Source: Chloroflexi bacterium RBG_16_56_11
Lineage (GTDB): Bacteria; Chloroflexota; Dehalococcoidia; Dehalococcoidales; RBG-16-60-22
Direction: 5' to 3'
DNA: 6,190 nt
NCBI GenBank assembly: GCA_001796865.1
Contig: MGNQ01000051.1
Span: forward strand, 29,154-35,343
Shown: positions 1 through 6,190 of the stretch, one piece after another
Numbering within the stretch: position 1 is the first letter of the stretch
How the letters are laid out: every line of letters begins with the position of its first letter
Made by a program: the position numbers and the translations under genes
Notes under the pieces: generated by a model
Databases searched by the model: none
What the model was told of the DNA's origin: nothing
Seen by the model: the letters and a program-made list of their open reading frames with translations, nothing else

Positions 1-323
1 TCGGTGTTCCCGGAATAGCTGGAGGCAATGAGGAGCGTGTTTTCATCGACGTACGCGGGCAGACCGTAGTCGCGATGAATAATCACGGGAATCGAAGCCT
101 CCGATTGCACCAAGCTCCTGACCAGGTCGCCGCCGATAGCCGAGCCGCCCATCCCCAGGATGACCACCTTGTTGATATCGGCATAACCGGCCGGCAGCTT
201 CAAGGCCATCGCCGTCCGCCAGGCCTGCCGGCACTGCACCGGCAGCTCTTTAATACGCGCCAGCATCCCCTCGGGGTCATACTTTTGATATAGTTTGGTG
301 TCATCTAAATTTACATCGGACAT
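1..323 (-). CDS. Bifunctional phosphoglucose/phosphomannose isomerase, N-terminal part (truncated by window edge)
   Basis: The first 107 codons of a gene that continues beyond position 1. Enzymes of this family interconvert glucose 6-phosphate and fructose 6-phosphate, and mannose 6-phosphate and fructose 6-phosphate, in the cytoplasm. The visible part contains the start of a SIS sugar-isomerase domain: the glycine-rich phosphate-sugar loop GMGGSAIGGD at residues 57-66, and SSYSGNT at 101-107, the start of the second signature of the family. The N-terminus (MSDVNLDDTKLYQKYDPEGM) has the short helical lead typical of the bifunctional PGI/PMI group rather than of classical Pgi. The ATG at 323-321 is preceded by GGGTGAG seven bases upstream. 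The gene lies 71 bases after the phosphohexomutase stop, on the same strand, so co-transcription is likely. The two enzymes share hexose 6-phosphates, which supports the call. The catalytic C-terminal half is not visible. Confidence 0.9.
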   Translation of the reverse strand, partial: MSDVNLDDTKLYQKYDPEGMLARIKELPVQCRQAWRTAMALKLPAGYADINKVVILGMGGSAIGGDLVRSLVQSEASIPVIIHRDYGLPAYVDENTLLIASSYSGNT

Positions 324-330
324 ATTCACA

Positions 331-361
331 CTCACCCTGACCCCTCCCATCGATGGAGAGG
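331..361 (-). repeat. Intergenic hairpin repeat supplying the SD of the isomerase gene
   Basis: On the minus strand this reads as a hairpin followed by TCAGGGTGAG and, seven bases later, the isomerase ATG. The stem pairs CCTC-CCATCGATGG-GAGG (343-361) with one bulged base at 357, and its centre CCATCGATGG is a perfect palindrome. The arrangement (GC-rich hairpin ending in GGGG, then TCAGGG..TGAG) matches the element at 2308-2346, so I read it as a degenerate member of the same family. It lies in the spacer between two co-directional genes and could also affect mRNA stability. It lacks a T-run on the minus strand, so it is not a typical terminator. Confidence 0.5.
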
Positions 362-375
362 CGTAAAATTTATTT

Positions 376-385
376 TCCGTACGGA
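376..385. repeat. Perfect 10-bp palindrome TCCGTACGGA
   Basis: A short perfect palindrome nine bases downstream of the phosphohexomutase stop codon. On the minus strand it is followed by an A-rich stretch, not by T residues, so it does not look like a complete intrinsic terminator. It may be a small RNA hairpin or a chance palindrome. Confidence 0.35.
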
Positions 386-394
386 GCAGGCCGC

Positions 395-1825
395 TTATAC
401 CCCGGCCATCTCCCGGCCGAGCTTGAGCATCCTGTCCACCCTGCCGGGGGAATCAGTCTCGGTATAGATGCGCAGCAGGGGCTCGGTGCCGGAAAACCGG
501 ATTAGCAGCCAGGTGTTATCGGCGAGGTTGAACCGGAAGCCGTCCCGGGTATCGATGCTGGCGATGCGGATTGTGTCGATGGAGCCGGACGGGAAGTCCC
601 GCACGCGCCGGACGATAGATTCGCGCTCTTTCTCGGGGAATCTTATGTCAACCCGACGGTAATAGTGAGGGCCGACTTTGCTATACAGGTAATCAACGAG
701 CGCGGAGGGCTTCTTCCCGGTGCGGACCATCAAGTCGAGAAAATAGAGATTGGCGAGGATGCCATCGCGCTCAGCGACATGGCCGCGGAAACCGTAGCCG
801 CCGCTCTCCTCCCCCCCTATAATGGCGTCCTCGGATAACATCAGCGGGGCAACGAACTTGAAGCCGACCGCCGTCTCCCGCACCGGCACGCCGAACAGCT
901 CGCCGAGGCGGTCGGCCATGCTGGTGGTCGTGAGTGTCTTGATGATAGGCCCGCGCTCGCCGCGCACTTCGAGGAGGTAGAGGCAGAGCAAAGCGAAGAC
1001 CTGGAGCTGCGTCACGAAGTCGCCCCTCTCGTCGAGGATACCCATGCGGTCGGCGTCGCCATCCGTAGCCAGACCGGCGTCGGCCCCCTGCACGACGACG
1101 ATAGCGGCAAGGTTGTCCAGGTTCGGGGGTATGGGCTCGGGGCGTATCCCGGGGAACAGGGGGTTTCTTTCGTTGTTAACCTCGATGAGCCTGAGGGCGC
1201 CGCCCCCGAGAAACCTGGTCAGGTAACCGGCCCCGGCGCCATACATGGGATCGATAATCAGTTTCAAATTTGCCCGGCGCAGCCGGTCGAGGTCGACCAG
1301 CCGGGCGATCTGCGCGAAATAGGCCGGGTCGAGGTCGGTATCCAGCACCAGCCCTTGCTTGCGGGCATCGGCGAGAGGGAGGCGGCTCTCTTTACCGGAA
1401 TCGTAAGCCCTGGAGATAAATTCGACTATCCGGGACGTTATCTCGTCCGAGGCGCTGGAGCCGCGCTCGTCTTTGAATTTGAAGCCGTTCCAGATGCCCG
1501 GGTTGTGGCTGGCGGTGATGATAACGGCGCCGCCCGCCTTCTGGGCCAGGACGCCGTAGCTGACCACGGGCGTGGGCGCGGGGCGGGAGGCAAGGTAGAC
1601 CCTGATGCCATTACCGGCCACAACCTCGGCGGCGGCGGCGGCAAAGTCCTCCGAGGCGAAGCGCGTGTCATAGCCGATAATCAGACCGCGTTCCGCCAGG
1701 CCGGCCTGCTTGAGGTAGTCGGCGACGCCCTGGGCGCAGTAGCGGACGTTGGCGAAGGTGAACTCCTCGGCGATGACGGCCCGCCAACCGTCCGTGCCGA
1801 ACTTGATAGGATTAGGCCTGTTTAT
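395..1825 (-). CDS. Phosphoglucomutase/phosphomannomutase (alpha-D-phosphohexomutase) with apparent ATA start
   Basis: A cytoplasmic alpha-D-phosphohexomutase that moves phosphate between C6 and C1 of hexoses through a phosphoserine. Read from the ATA at 1825-1823 it is 476 residues, a normal length. All four family signatures are present: the FGTDGWR start loop (9-15), the catalytic loop TASHNP (104-109, phosphoserine Ser106), the metal site DGDADR (255-260), the sugar-binding loop GEESGG (338-343) and the phosphate-binding loop RFSGTEP (443-449). No ATG, GTG or TTG lies in frame between the upstream gene's TAA (1843-1841) and FGTDGWR. The first conventional in-frame start, GTG at 1621, would delete the first 68 residues including that loop. 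An excellent SD (1840-1828) is placed for the ATA. The gene starts 15 bases after the small membrane protein and precedes the isomerase gene. Glucose versus mannose preference cannot be read from sequence. Confidence 0.93.
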   Translation of the reverse strand: MNRPNPIKFGTDGWRAVIAEEFTFANVRYCAQGVADYLKQAGLAERGLIIGYDTRFASEDFAAAAAEVVAGNGIRVYLASRPAPTPVVSYGVLAQKAGGAVIITASHNPGIWNGFKFKDERGSSASDEITSRIVEFISRAYDSGKESRLPLADARKQGLVLDTDLDPAYFAQIARLVDLDRLRRANLKLIIDPMYGAGAGYLTRFLGGGALRLIEVNNERNPLFPGIRPEPIPPNLDNLAAIVVVQGADAGLATDGDADRMGILDERGDFVTQLQVFALLCLYLLEVRGERGPIIKTLTTTSMADRLGELFGVPVRETAVGFKFVAPLMLSEDAIIGGEESGGYGFRGHVAERDGILANLYFLDLMVRTGKKPSALVDYLYSKVGPHYYRRVDIRFPEKERESIVRRVRDFPSGSIDTIRIASIDTRDGFRFNLADNTWLLIRFSGTEPLLRIYTETDSPGRVDRMLKLGREMAGV

Positions 1826-1827
1826 TT

Positions 1828-1840
1828 CCTCACCCCCTGA
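1828..1840 (-). promoter_or_regulatory. Strong ribosome binding site that decides an ATA start
   Basis: On the minus strand TCAGGGGGTGAGG follows directly after the upstream TAA. TCAGGGGGTGA matches 9 of 11 positions of the ideal SD sequence TAAGGAGGTGA. The GGGGG core ends seven bases before ATA at 1825-1823, ideal spacing for an initiator codon, and the next codons (NRPNPIKFGTDGW) join straight into the conserved N-terminus. The same 13-mer, in the same orientation, occurs inside the intergenic repeat at 2308-2320. Confidence 0.7.
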
Positions 1841-2146
1841 TTATTTCGGCGGGGAGGGCTGCCCGCTCCTCCTGATTTTTTCCGCTTCTTTTTCGACCTC
1901 GTTTCTTTCCCAGTTCGTCTCTTTGTTGAAAAAGAAGACGCCCAGGAAGTGGAAAACGATGCCGATGCCCCAGCCCCCCAGCGGCCAGAGGAACCAGGGA
2001 TAACCGGCGCCGGAAAACGCCCAGACGAGAACGAGGACAATGTTGACGACAATGTAGACGGCGAGGTGGTTAAAGAACCCCTTTTTCTCCTCGACCCTTT
2101 TCCTGGCTACTTGATAAATTTCTTCTTCCGACATCTGGGATGACAT
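1841..2146 (-). CDS. 2TM-domain small membrane protein
   Basis: A 101-residue protein with a charged, helical N-terminus (residues 1-23, containing ARKRVEEKKGFFNHLAVY), two hydrophobic segments (about 25-44 and 55-73) joined by a short turn holding WFLWPLGGWGIG, and a Lys/Glu-rich tail. This pattern (R-V-E-x-K-x-G-F-x-x-H, then W-F-x-x-P-x-x-G-W-G-I-G-x-x-x-H) is that of the 2TM domain, found alone or fused to histidine kinases. The biochemical role of stand-alone 2TM proteins is unknown; both ends are probably cytoplasmic. The ATG at 2146 has a near-perfect SD, AGGAGGTGA (2159-2151), seven bases upstream measured from AGGAGG. The stop codon is 15 bases before the phosphohexomutase start, so the two genes are probably translationally coupled, but nothing links this protein to sugar-phosphate chemistry. 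Confidence 0.85.
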   Translation of the reverse strand: MSSQMSEEEIYQVARKRVEEKKGFFNHLAVYIVVNIVLVLVWAFSGAGYPWFLWPLGGWGIGIVFHFLGVFFFNKETNWERNEVEKEAEKIRRSGQPSPPK

Positions 2147-2188
2147 ATTATCACCTCCTGGCCAACAACAATAATGTTAATTGTTAAC

Positions 2189-2220
2189 CTGTCATTCCCG
2201 CGCAGGCGGGAATCCAGAAG
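2189..2220. repeat. Dispersed intergenic palindromic repeat (GTCATTCCCGC..GCGGGAAT type)
   Basis: An 8-bp perfect stem ATTCCCGC (2194-2201) and GCGGGAAT (2206-2213) with a four-base loop, flanked by GTC and CCAG. This is the widely scattered bacterial repeat whose spurious translation is CHSRAGGNP. It lies upstream of the 2TM gene and downstream of the HEPN-like gene. Just before it (2176-2188) is a short AT-rich inverted repeat GTTAA-TTG-TTAAC. Confidence 0.7.
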
Positions 2221-2242
2221 ATTCCTTTATATCCCACCTTTG

Positions 2243-2295
2243 TGTCATTGCGAGCCCTTCGCTTACGCTCAGGGTAAACTCCACAAAGCAATCCG
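2243..2295. repeat. Intergenic repeat, left copy flanking the HEPN-like gene
   Basis: This begins TGTCATTGCGAGC and ends AAAGCAATCCG, with ATTGC and GCAAT as inverted ends. The interior has CCTTCGCTTACGCTCAGG followed by GTAAACTC. It aligns, in the same orientation and over most of its length, with 3138-3189 (TGTCACTCTGAGTCCTTC ... CAGGATAAACTC ... AGTCCG). It looks like a member of a MITE-like intergenic family. Confidence 0.5.
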
Positions 2296-2307
2296 CTTGT
2301 CCATTCA

Positions 2308-2350
2308 CCTCACCCCCTGACCCCCTCTCCTTCAAAGGAAAGGGGGTTTT
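2308..2350. repeat. GC-rich hairpin repeat with CCTCACCCCCTGA arm
   Basis: CCTCACCCCCTGA (2308-2320) is followed by a near-perfect 12-bp stem: CCCCCTCTCCTT (2321-2332) pairs with AAGGAAAGGGGG (2335-2346) with one mismatch and a two-base loop. TTTT follows on the plus strand, so it resembles a plus-strand terminator, but no plus-strand gene precedes it. It is best read as a copy of an intergenic repeat; a degenerate copy lies at 331-361 and its 13-base arm recurs at 1828-1840. Confidence 0.55.
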
Positions 2351-2382
2351 ACGGAAGGTCATCACCCCCCTTACAGCCCCCA

Positions 2383-3060
2383 TTATACTTTAGTTATTTT
2401 CTTTTCCAACTCTATCAAGAAATTTTGTATAGTTCCAATGACTTCTTCGCAAAACGACTTTGTCAATGCAATTTCTTGTTTAATAGTGTCCTGTGAAACT
2501 AAACCTTTTCTCTTAAGATAAGGAATAAGGTTTATTCTATCTTTATGCTCTAGTTCCATAACTAAACCATTCACATGAACAATACAATTACGCAGCTTGT
2601 AATAATTATTAATTTCTTGCCAATTACGATTGTTTAATGGAAATGCTAACCGTGCATTTTGTAAATATTTCCTAATTTGTTCTAATGTACCGCCTCTAAA
2701 ATCACTCAGGTTAATACGTATATCATAATCCTTTTTAAGCCTACTACATAAAAGGTTTAATTCATATTCCAATAGAGAAATAGCAGACACAAAAAAAGAA
2801 TTGCGGAGAATTCTTGGGAATCTCTCGTCATATTGCCAGTAATCATCCTGATAGAAATCATAAAATTCCTGGCGTTGATTAGTTGGAAGTCCCTCCACCT
2901 GTTCATCAGACCAAGTTTCAAACTCAGCTTTAGCTTTTTTGAGGTACTTCTCAGTAACATCTAGGTATTTCTTAAGTTCATCCATCCTATATGACCGAAA
3001 ATATTCTTCAATAGTGACTGGTAAGATAAATTCTTTTGTGCTTTGGTCTGAATTATTCAT
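2383..3060 (-). CDS. HEPN-like protein, possible ribonuclease/defence gene (AT-rich, probably acquired)
   Basis: A 225-residue soluble, mostly helical protein rich in Lys, Glu and Asn, without signal peptide or membrane segment. I do not recognise a named gene. The visible signature is YYKLRNCIVHVNG (153-165): R157-N158-x3-H162 fits the R-x4-6-H motif of HEPN nucleases, where Arg and His are catalytic and the residue after Arg is usually polar. Upstream, FPRILRNSFFVSAISLLEYELNLL (81-104) resembles a HEPN helix, and a helical tail (190-220) follows. HEPN proteins often act as toxins or phage-defence RNases, but some are inactive or housekeeping, so the function is open. No nucleotidyltransferase (MNT) antitoxin lies beside it. 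GC is 33% in the one line I counted, against 55-68% in the metK and phosphohexomutase lines. The ATG at 3060 has an A-plus-G-run SD (AGGGGGGT) nine bases upstream. Repeats lie on both sides. Confidence 0.75.
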   Translation of the reverse strand: MNNSDQSTKEFILPVTIEEYFRSYRMDELKKYLDVTEKYLKKAKAEFETWSDEQVEGLPTNQRQEFYDFYQDDYWQYDERFPRILRNSFFVSAISLLEYELNLLCSRLKKDYDIRINLSDFRGGTLEQIRKYLQNARLAFPLNNRNWQEINNYYKLRNCIVHVNGLVMELEHKDRINLIPYLKRKGLVSQDTIKQEIALTKSFCEEVIGTIQNFLIELEKKITKV

Positions 3061-3065
3061 TTATA

Positions 3066-3128
3066 TCAGACCCCCCTACTTCGCTTCGCCTCTTTTTTAA
3101 GAATGGCCGCCTTGTTCGTCTTCTCCCT
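3066..3128 (-). pseudogene. Relic of a second metK 3' end
   Basis: Read on the minus strand, 3125-3084 encodes EKTNKAAILKKEAK, matching MetK residues 388-401 (EKTDKAAILKKEAK) at 13 of 14 positions. At DNA level 36 of 42 bases match 3313-3272. Five of the six differences are synonymous third-position changes, and one is Asp to Asn. The frame then runs RSRGV to a TGA at 3068-3066, just before the HEPN-like start. Upstream of the Glu codon similarity ends at once. It is a 14-codon tail without the rest of the gene, so it is non-functional as metK. See the findings for its meaning. Confidence 0.7.
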
Positions 3129-3137
3129 ACTTACCGC

Positions 3138-3259
3138 TGTCACTCTGAGTCCTTCAGCTTCGTTCAGGATAAACTCAGCGAAGAGTCCGTTCCTTTCCTC
3201 CTGAAATACGGATTCTTCGGTCATCCCGACTCCATCGGGACTCCCTCAGAATGATAACA
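3138..3259. repeat. MITE-like intergenic repeat with inverted ends
   Basis: The ends are TGTCACTCTGAG (3138-3149) and CTCAGAATGATAACA (3245-3259); the second is the imperfect inverse of the first (TGT..CATTCTGAG). The interior contains a hairpin TCCCGA-ctcca-TCGGGA (3224-3240) and blocks such as CTTCGTTCAGGATAAACTC. It has no coding capacity and separates the real metK 3' end from the relic tail. Elements of this TGTCATTCTGAG type are common between genes in many bacteria. The first 52 bases align with 2243-2295. Confidence 0.6.
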
Positions 3260-3262
3260 TTA

Positions 3263-4474
3263 TCACTTCCCCTTCGCTTCTTTTTTTAGGATAGCCGCCT
3301 TGTCTGTCTTCTCCCAGGGCAGGTCTATATCCGTGCGGCCGAAGTGGCCGTAAGCAGCCGTCTGGCGGTAAATAGGCCGCCGCAGGTCGAAGTACTGGAT
3401 GATGGCCCCCGGGCGGAGGTCGAAGTGCTTGTTAATCAGGCGCTCGATAACGGCGTTGTCCACCTTGTTGGTGCCGAAGGCCTCGACGGAGACGGAGAGC
3501 GGGTGGGCCTTGCCGATGACATAGGCGACCTGTATTTCGAGTCGGTCCGCCAGCCCGGCGGCGACGATGTTCTTGGCGATGTACCGCGCCATGTAAGACG
3601 CCGAGCGGTCGACCTTGGTGGGGTCCTTGCCCGAGAAGGCGCCGCCGCCGTGCCGGGCCGCGCCGCCGTAGGTGTCCACGATTATCTTGCGCCCGGTGCA
3701 GCCGGTGTCAGAGACGGGACCGCCGATGACGAACCGGCCGGTGCCGTTGACGTAAAACCTGGTCTTGGAATCGATGTACTGCGCCGGTATAACTTCCCGG
3801 ATAACATGCTTGATAATGTCTTTTTCTATCTGCTCGGTCGAAACGTCATCATCGTGCTGCGCGCCGATGACGACGTTGTCCACACGCCTGGGGACGCCCT
3901 TGCTGTACTCCACCGTGACCTGGCTCTTGCCATCGGGGCGGAGGTACTTGAGGATCTTCTTTTTCCTGACCTCGGCGAGGCGGCGGCAGAGATTATGCGC
4001 CAGCGAGATAGGCAGGGGCATCAGCTCCGGGGTCTCGTTGCAGGCGAAACCCACCATCATACCCTGGTCGCCCGCGCCGACTTCCTCCAGATGACTGATG
4101 CCGGTGCTCTCCTTGGCTTCCTGCGATTTACTGACGCCTCGGTCGATATCCGCAGACTGCGGCTTGATGGACACGAGCACCCCCACCGACTCGTGGTCAA
4201 AACCATATTCCGGGCGCGTGTAACCGATATCACGTATGACGTCCTTCACCAGATTCGGCACTTCGACGTACGTTTTGGTGGTGATTTCTCCCAGCACGAT
4301 TACCAGTCCCGTGGTGGTCGCTACCTCGCAGGCGACGCGACCGTAGGGGTCTTTTTTCATAATCGCGTCGAGAATGGCATCGGCCACCTGGTCGCAAATC
4401 TTGTCCGGGTGGCCTTCGGTGACCGACTCCGAGGTAAACATGTAGTTGGGCGAAGTGTTAAAGCAGTTGGTCAT
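3263..4474 (-). CDS. metK: S-adenosylmethionine synthase (methionine adenosyltransferase)
   Basis: This cytoplasmic enzyme makes SAM from methionine and ATP, releasing phosphate and pyrophosphate; it normally works as a dimer or tetramer with Mg2+ and K+. From the ATG at 4474 it is 403 residues, normal for the family. Visible signatures are FTSESVTEGHPDKICDQ (13-29, ATP/methionine site with His22 and Asp24), GAGDQGMMVGFACNETPE (133-150), DTYGG (267-271) and the P-loop-like GGGAFSGKDPTKVDRSA (276-292). The three-repeat MetK fold is covered end to end, finishing GHFGRTDIDLPWEKT. The 4474 start has GGAGG five bases upstream. An in-frame ATG at 4522 would add 16 residues that do not resemble MetK and has no clear SD. 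It follows ahcY by 99 bases, the usual methyl-cycle pairing. Its last codons recur at 3084-3125. Confidence 0.97.
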   Translation of the reverse strand: MTNCFNTSPNYMFTSESVTEGHPDKICDQVADAILDAIMKKDPYGRVACEVATTTGLVIVLGEITTKTYVEVPNLVKDVIRDIGYTRPEYGFDHESVGVLVSIKPQSADIDRGVSKSQEAKESTGISHLEEVGAGDQGMMVGFACNETPELMPLPISLAHNLCRRLAEVRKKKILKYLRPDGKSQVTVEYSKGVPRRVDNVVIGAQHDDDVSTEQIEKDIIKHVIREVIPAQYIDSKTRFYVNGTGRFVIGGPVSDTGCTGRKIIVDTYGGAARHGGGAFSGKDPTKVDRSASYMARYIAKNIVAAGLADRLEIQVAYVIGKAHPLSVSVEAFGTNKVDNAVIERLINKHFDLRPGAIIQYFDLRRPIYRQTAAYGHFGRTDIDLPWEKTDKAAILKKEAKGK

Positions 4475-4573
4475 TGTTTCCTCCGCGGAAAAAATTCTCT
4501 CTCCCCTCGCGGGATGAATCATTTACTCAAATAGATTAAGACATCTTTTTTCATCAAACCGGAGGGTATATGC
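4475..4573 (-). other. ahcY-metK spacer with metK ribosome binding site
   Basis: This 99-base stretch is AT-rich in its middle. Its 3' end on the minus strand carries CCGCGGAGG (4488-4480), the metK SD. Near its 5' end CCCTCCGG (4566-4559) contains CCTCCG, the exact complement of CGGAGG in that SD, and it overlaps one arm of the stop-codon hairpin. I see no T-run terminator and no convincing promoter, so metK is probably transcribed with ahcY. I recognise no SAM riboswitch motif. Confidence 0.5.
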
Positions 4574-5836
<1,263 letters not shown>

Positions 5837-6078
5837 CAGCGGCTCCTTTACGAATTATATTATGATTAACCATGATACACCAGTCCGGGGCACAACTCAA
5901 TACTAAATTGGACAAATGGCTCAAAATCTAGTGTCGAAAAACCAAGCGAGGGACTCTCATCTTTACGTTAAAATCATATAGATTCCCGCATACGGGGGAC
6001 AACGGTAGTATCACTCAAATGCGGTAAGGGTATCTCGGATTTTTACGAGCGAACGCGATTGATGAGAGCGTAATCCAT
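5837..6078. other. Spacer upstream of ahcY; weak promoter candidate
   Basis: No coding frame is convincing here. On the minus strand TTGTCC (6002-5997), a 16-base spacer and TATATG (5980-5975) form a modest sigma-70-type promoter candidate (4 of 6 matches in each box) about 130 bases before ahcY; the spacer contains the small palindrome CCCG-TATG-CGGG. The ahcY SD is at 5849-5843. I see no SAM or SAH riboswitch fold, and no clear terminator for the gene that ends at 6079. Confidence 0.25.
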
Positions 6079-6190
6079 TCAGGCGATTCCCCAGTCGCGG
6101 TAGCCCTGACGGATGATTTCGCCGTACACCTGGGAAGGCGGGGACTCCTCGAACTGGCCGGACCTGATGTAGGTAACGGCGGCTACTGGC
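6079..6190 (-). CDS. C-terminal end of a gamma-glutamylcyclotransferase-like protein (truncated by window edge)
   Basis: The last 36 codons of a minus-strand gene whose start lies beyond the window, ending TGA at 6081-6079. The residues run from PVAAVTYIRSG, an Ala/Val-rich strand ending in TYI, to PPSQVYGEIIRQGYRDWGIA. A P-S-x-x-Y-x-x-x-I-x-x-G-Y-R-D-x-G ending is typical of the AIG2/gamma-glutamylcyclotransferase fold, whose members release 5-oxoproline from gamma-glutamyl peptides or amines. The catalytic Glu and the N-terminal glycine-rich loop are outside the window, so activity cannot be judged and the call rests on the tail alone. It ends 242 bases before ahcY and is probably a separate transcription unit. 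A small residual chance remains that it is another protein with a similar tail. Confidence 0.6.
   Translation of the reverse strand, partial: PVAAVTYIRSGQFEESPPSQVYGEIIRQGYRDWGIA

Noticed and set aside
395..1621. GTG at 1621 as start of the phosphohexomutase
   Set aside because: It would remove 68 residues, including the conserved FGTDGWR loop, and no SD precedes it; the open frame and conserved residues continue upstream to 1825.
1355..1840. Plus-strand open frame of 161 codons opposite the phosphohexomutase
   Set aside because: Gly/Ala/Val/Asp-rich shadow of the minus-strand gene, which carries all the expected family motifs.
2321..2350. Strong hairpin followed by TTTT as an intrinsic terminator
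   Set aside because: The T-run is on the plus strand, where no gene precedes it; on the minus strand the hairpin is followed by TCAGGG, so it is treated as a repeat.
2181..2393. Plus-strand 70-codon frame starting MLTCHSRAGGNP
   Set aside because: This is the familiar spurious translation of the GTCATTCCCGC repeat followed by two other repeats; not a gene.
4475..4522. In-frame ATG at 4522 as metK start
   Set aside because: The added 16 residues are not MetK-like, whereas the ATG at 4474 has GGAGG at ideal distance.
3344..4534. Long plus-strand open frame of 396 codons opposite metK
   Set aside because: It is the mirror of a GC-rich conserved gene; its product is low-complexity and resembles nothing, while the minus strand encodes a complete MetK.
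5854..5859. Perfect minus-strand TATAAT upstream of ahcY
   Set aside because: The implied transcription start (about 5847) falls inside the ahcY SD, and no reasonable -35 box lies 16-18 bases upstream.
5837..6078. SAM or SAH riboswitch before the ahcY-metK pair
   Set aside because: I could not find the conserved helices or junction sequences of known SAM/SAH riboswitches by eye; a covariance-model search would settle it.

Overview
Apart from repeats, everything recognisable lies on the minus strand, so transcription runs from high to low coordinates. The genes are housekeeping genes of a free-living bacterium with about 55-68% GC in the lines I counted. The short-type adenosylhomocysteinase, the metK neighbour, the sugar-phosphate gene pair with a fused phosphoglucose/phosphomannose isomerase, and the abundant intergenic repeats would suit a Chloroflexota (Dehalococcoidia-like) genome. 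That placement is an inference from gene content and style, not a measurement.

Layout from the right edge: (1) 6190-6079, the last 36 codons of a probable gamma-glutamylcyclotransferase-like protein. (2) 6078-5837, a spacer that probably holds the promoter of the methyl-cycle pair. (3) ahcY (5836-4574) and metK (4474-3263), joined by a 99-base spacer with a stop-codon hairpin and a possible alternative pairing to the metK Shine-Dalgarno (SD) site. Together they make SAM and remove its product SAH. (4) 3262-2147, an accessory segment: a MITE-like repeat, a second diverged copy of the metK 3' end, an AT-rich gene (3060-2383) for a HEPN-like protein, and more repeats. (5) 2146-1, a sugar-phosphate operon: a two-helix membrane protein, a phosphoglucomutase/phosphomannomutase, and the start of a bifunctional phosphoglucose/phosphomannose isomerase that runs off the left edge.

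Three observations matter most. The phosphohexomutase reading frame has no ATG, GTG or TTG where translation must begin; the only well-placed codon is ATA, behind a near-perfect SD. The metK 3' end occurs twice, and the second copy differs almost only at synonymous third positions, which suggests a recombination scar from a related metK allele rather than decay of a duplicate. The AT-rich HEPN-like gene sits between that scar and intergenic repeats, so it looks like a recently acquired, possibly defence-related, cargo gene. I found no CRISPR array, tRNA, rRNA, transposase or recognisable SAM/SAH riboswitch.
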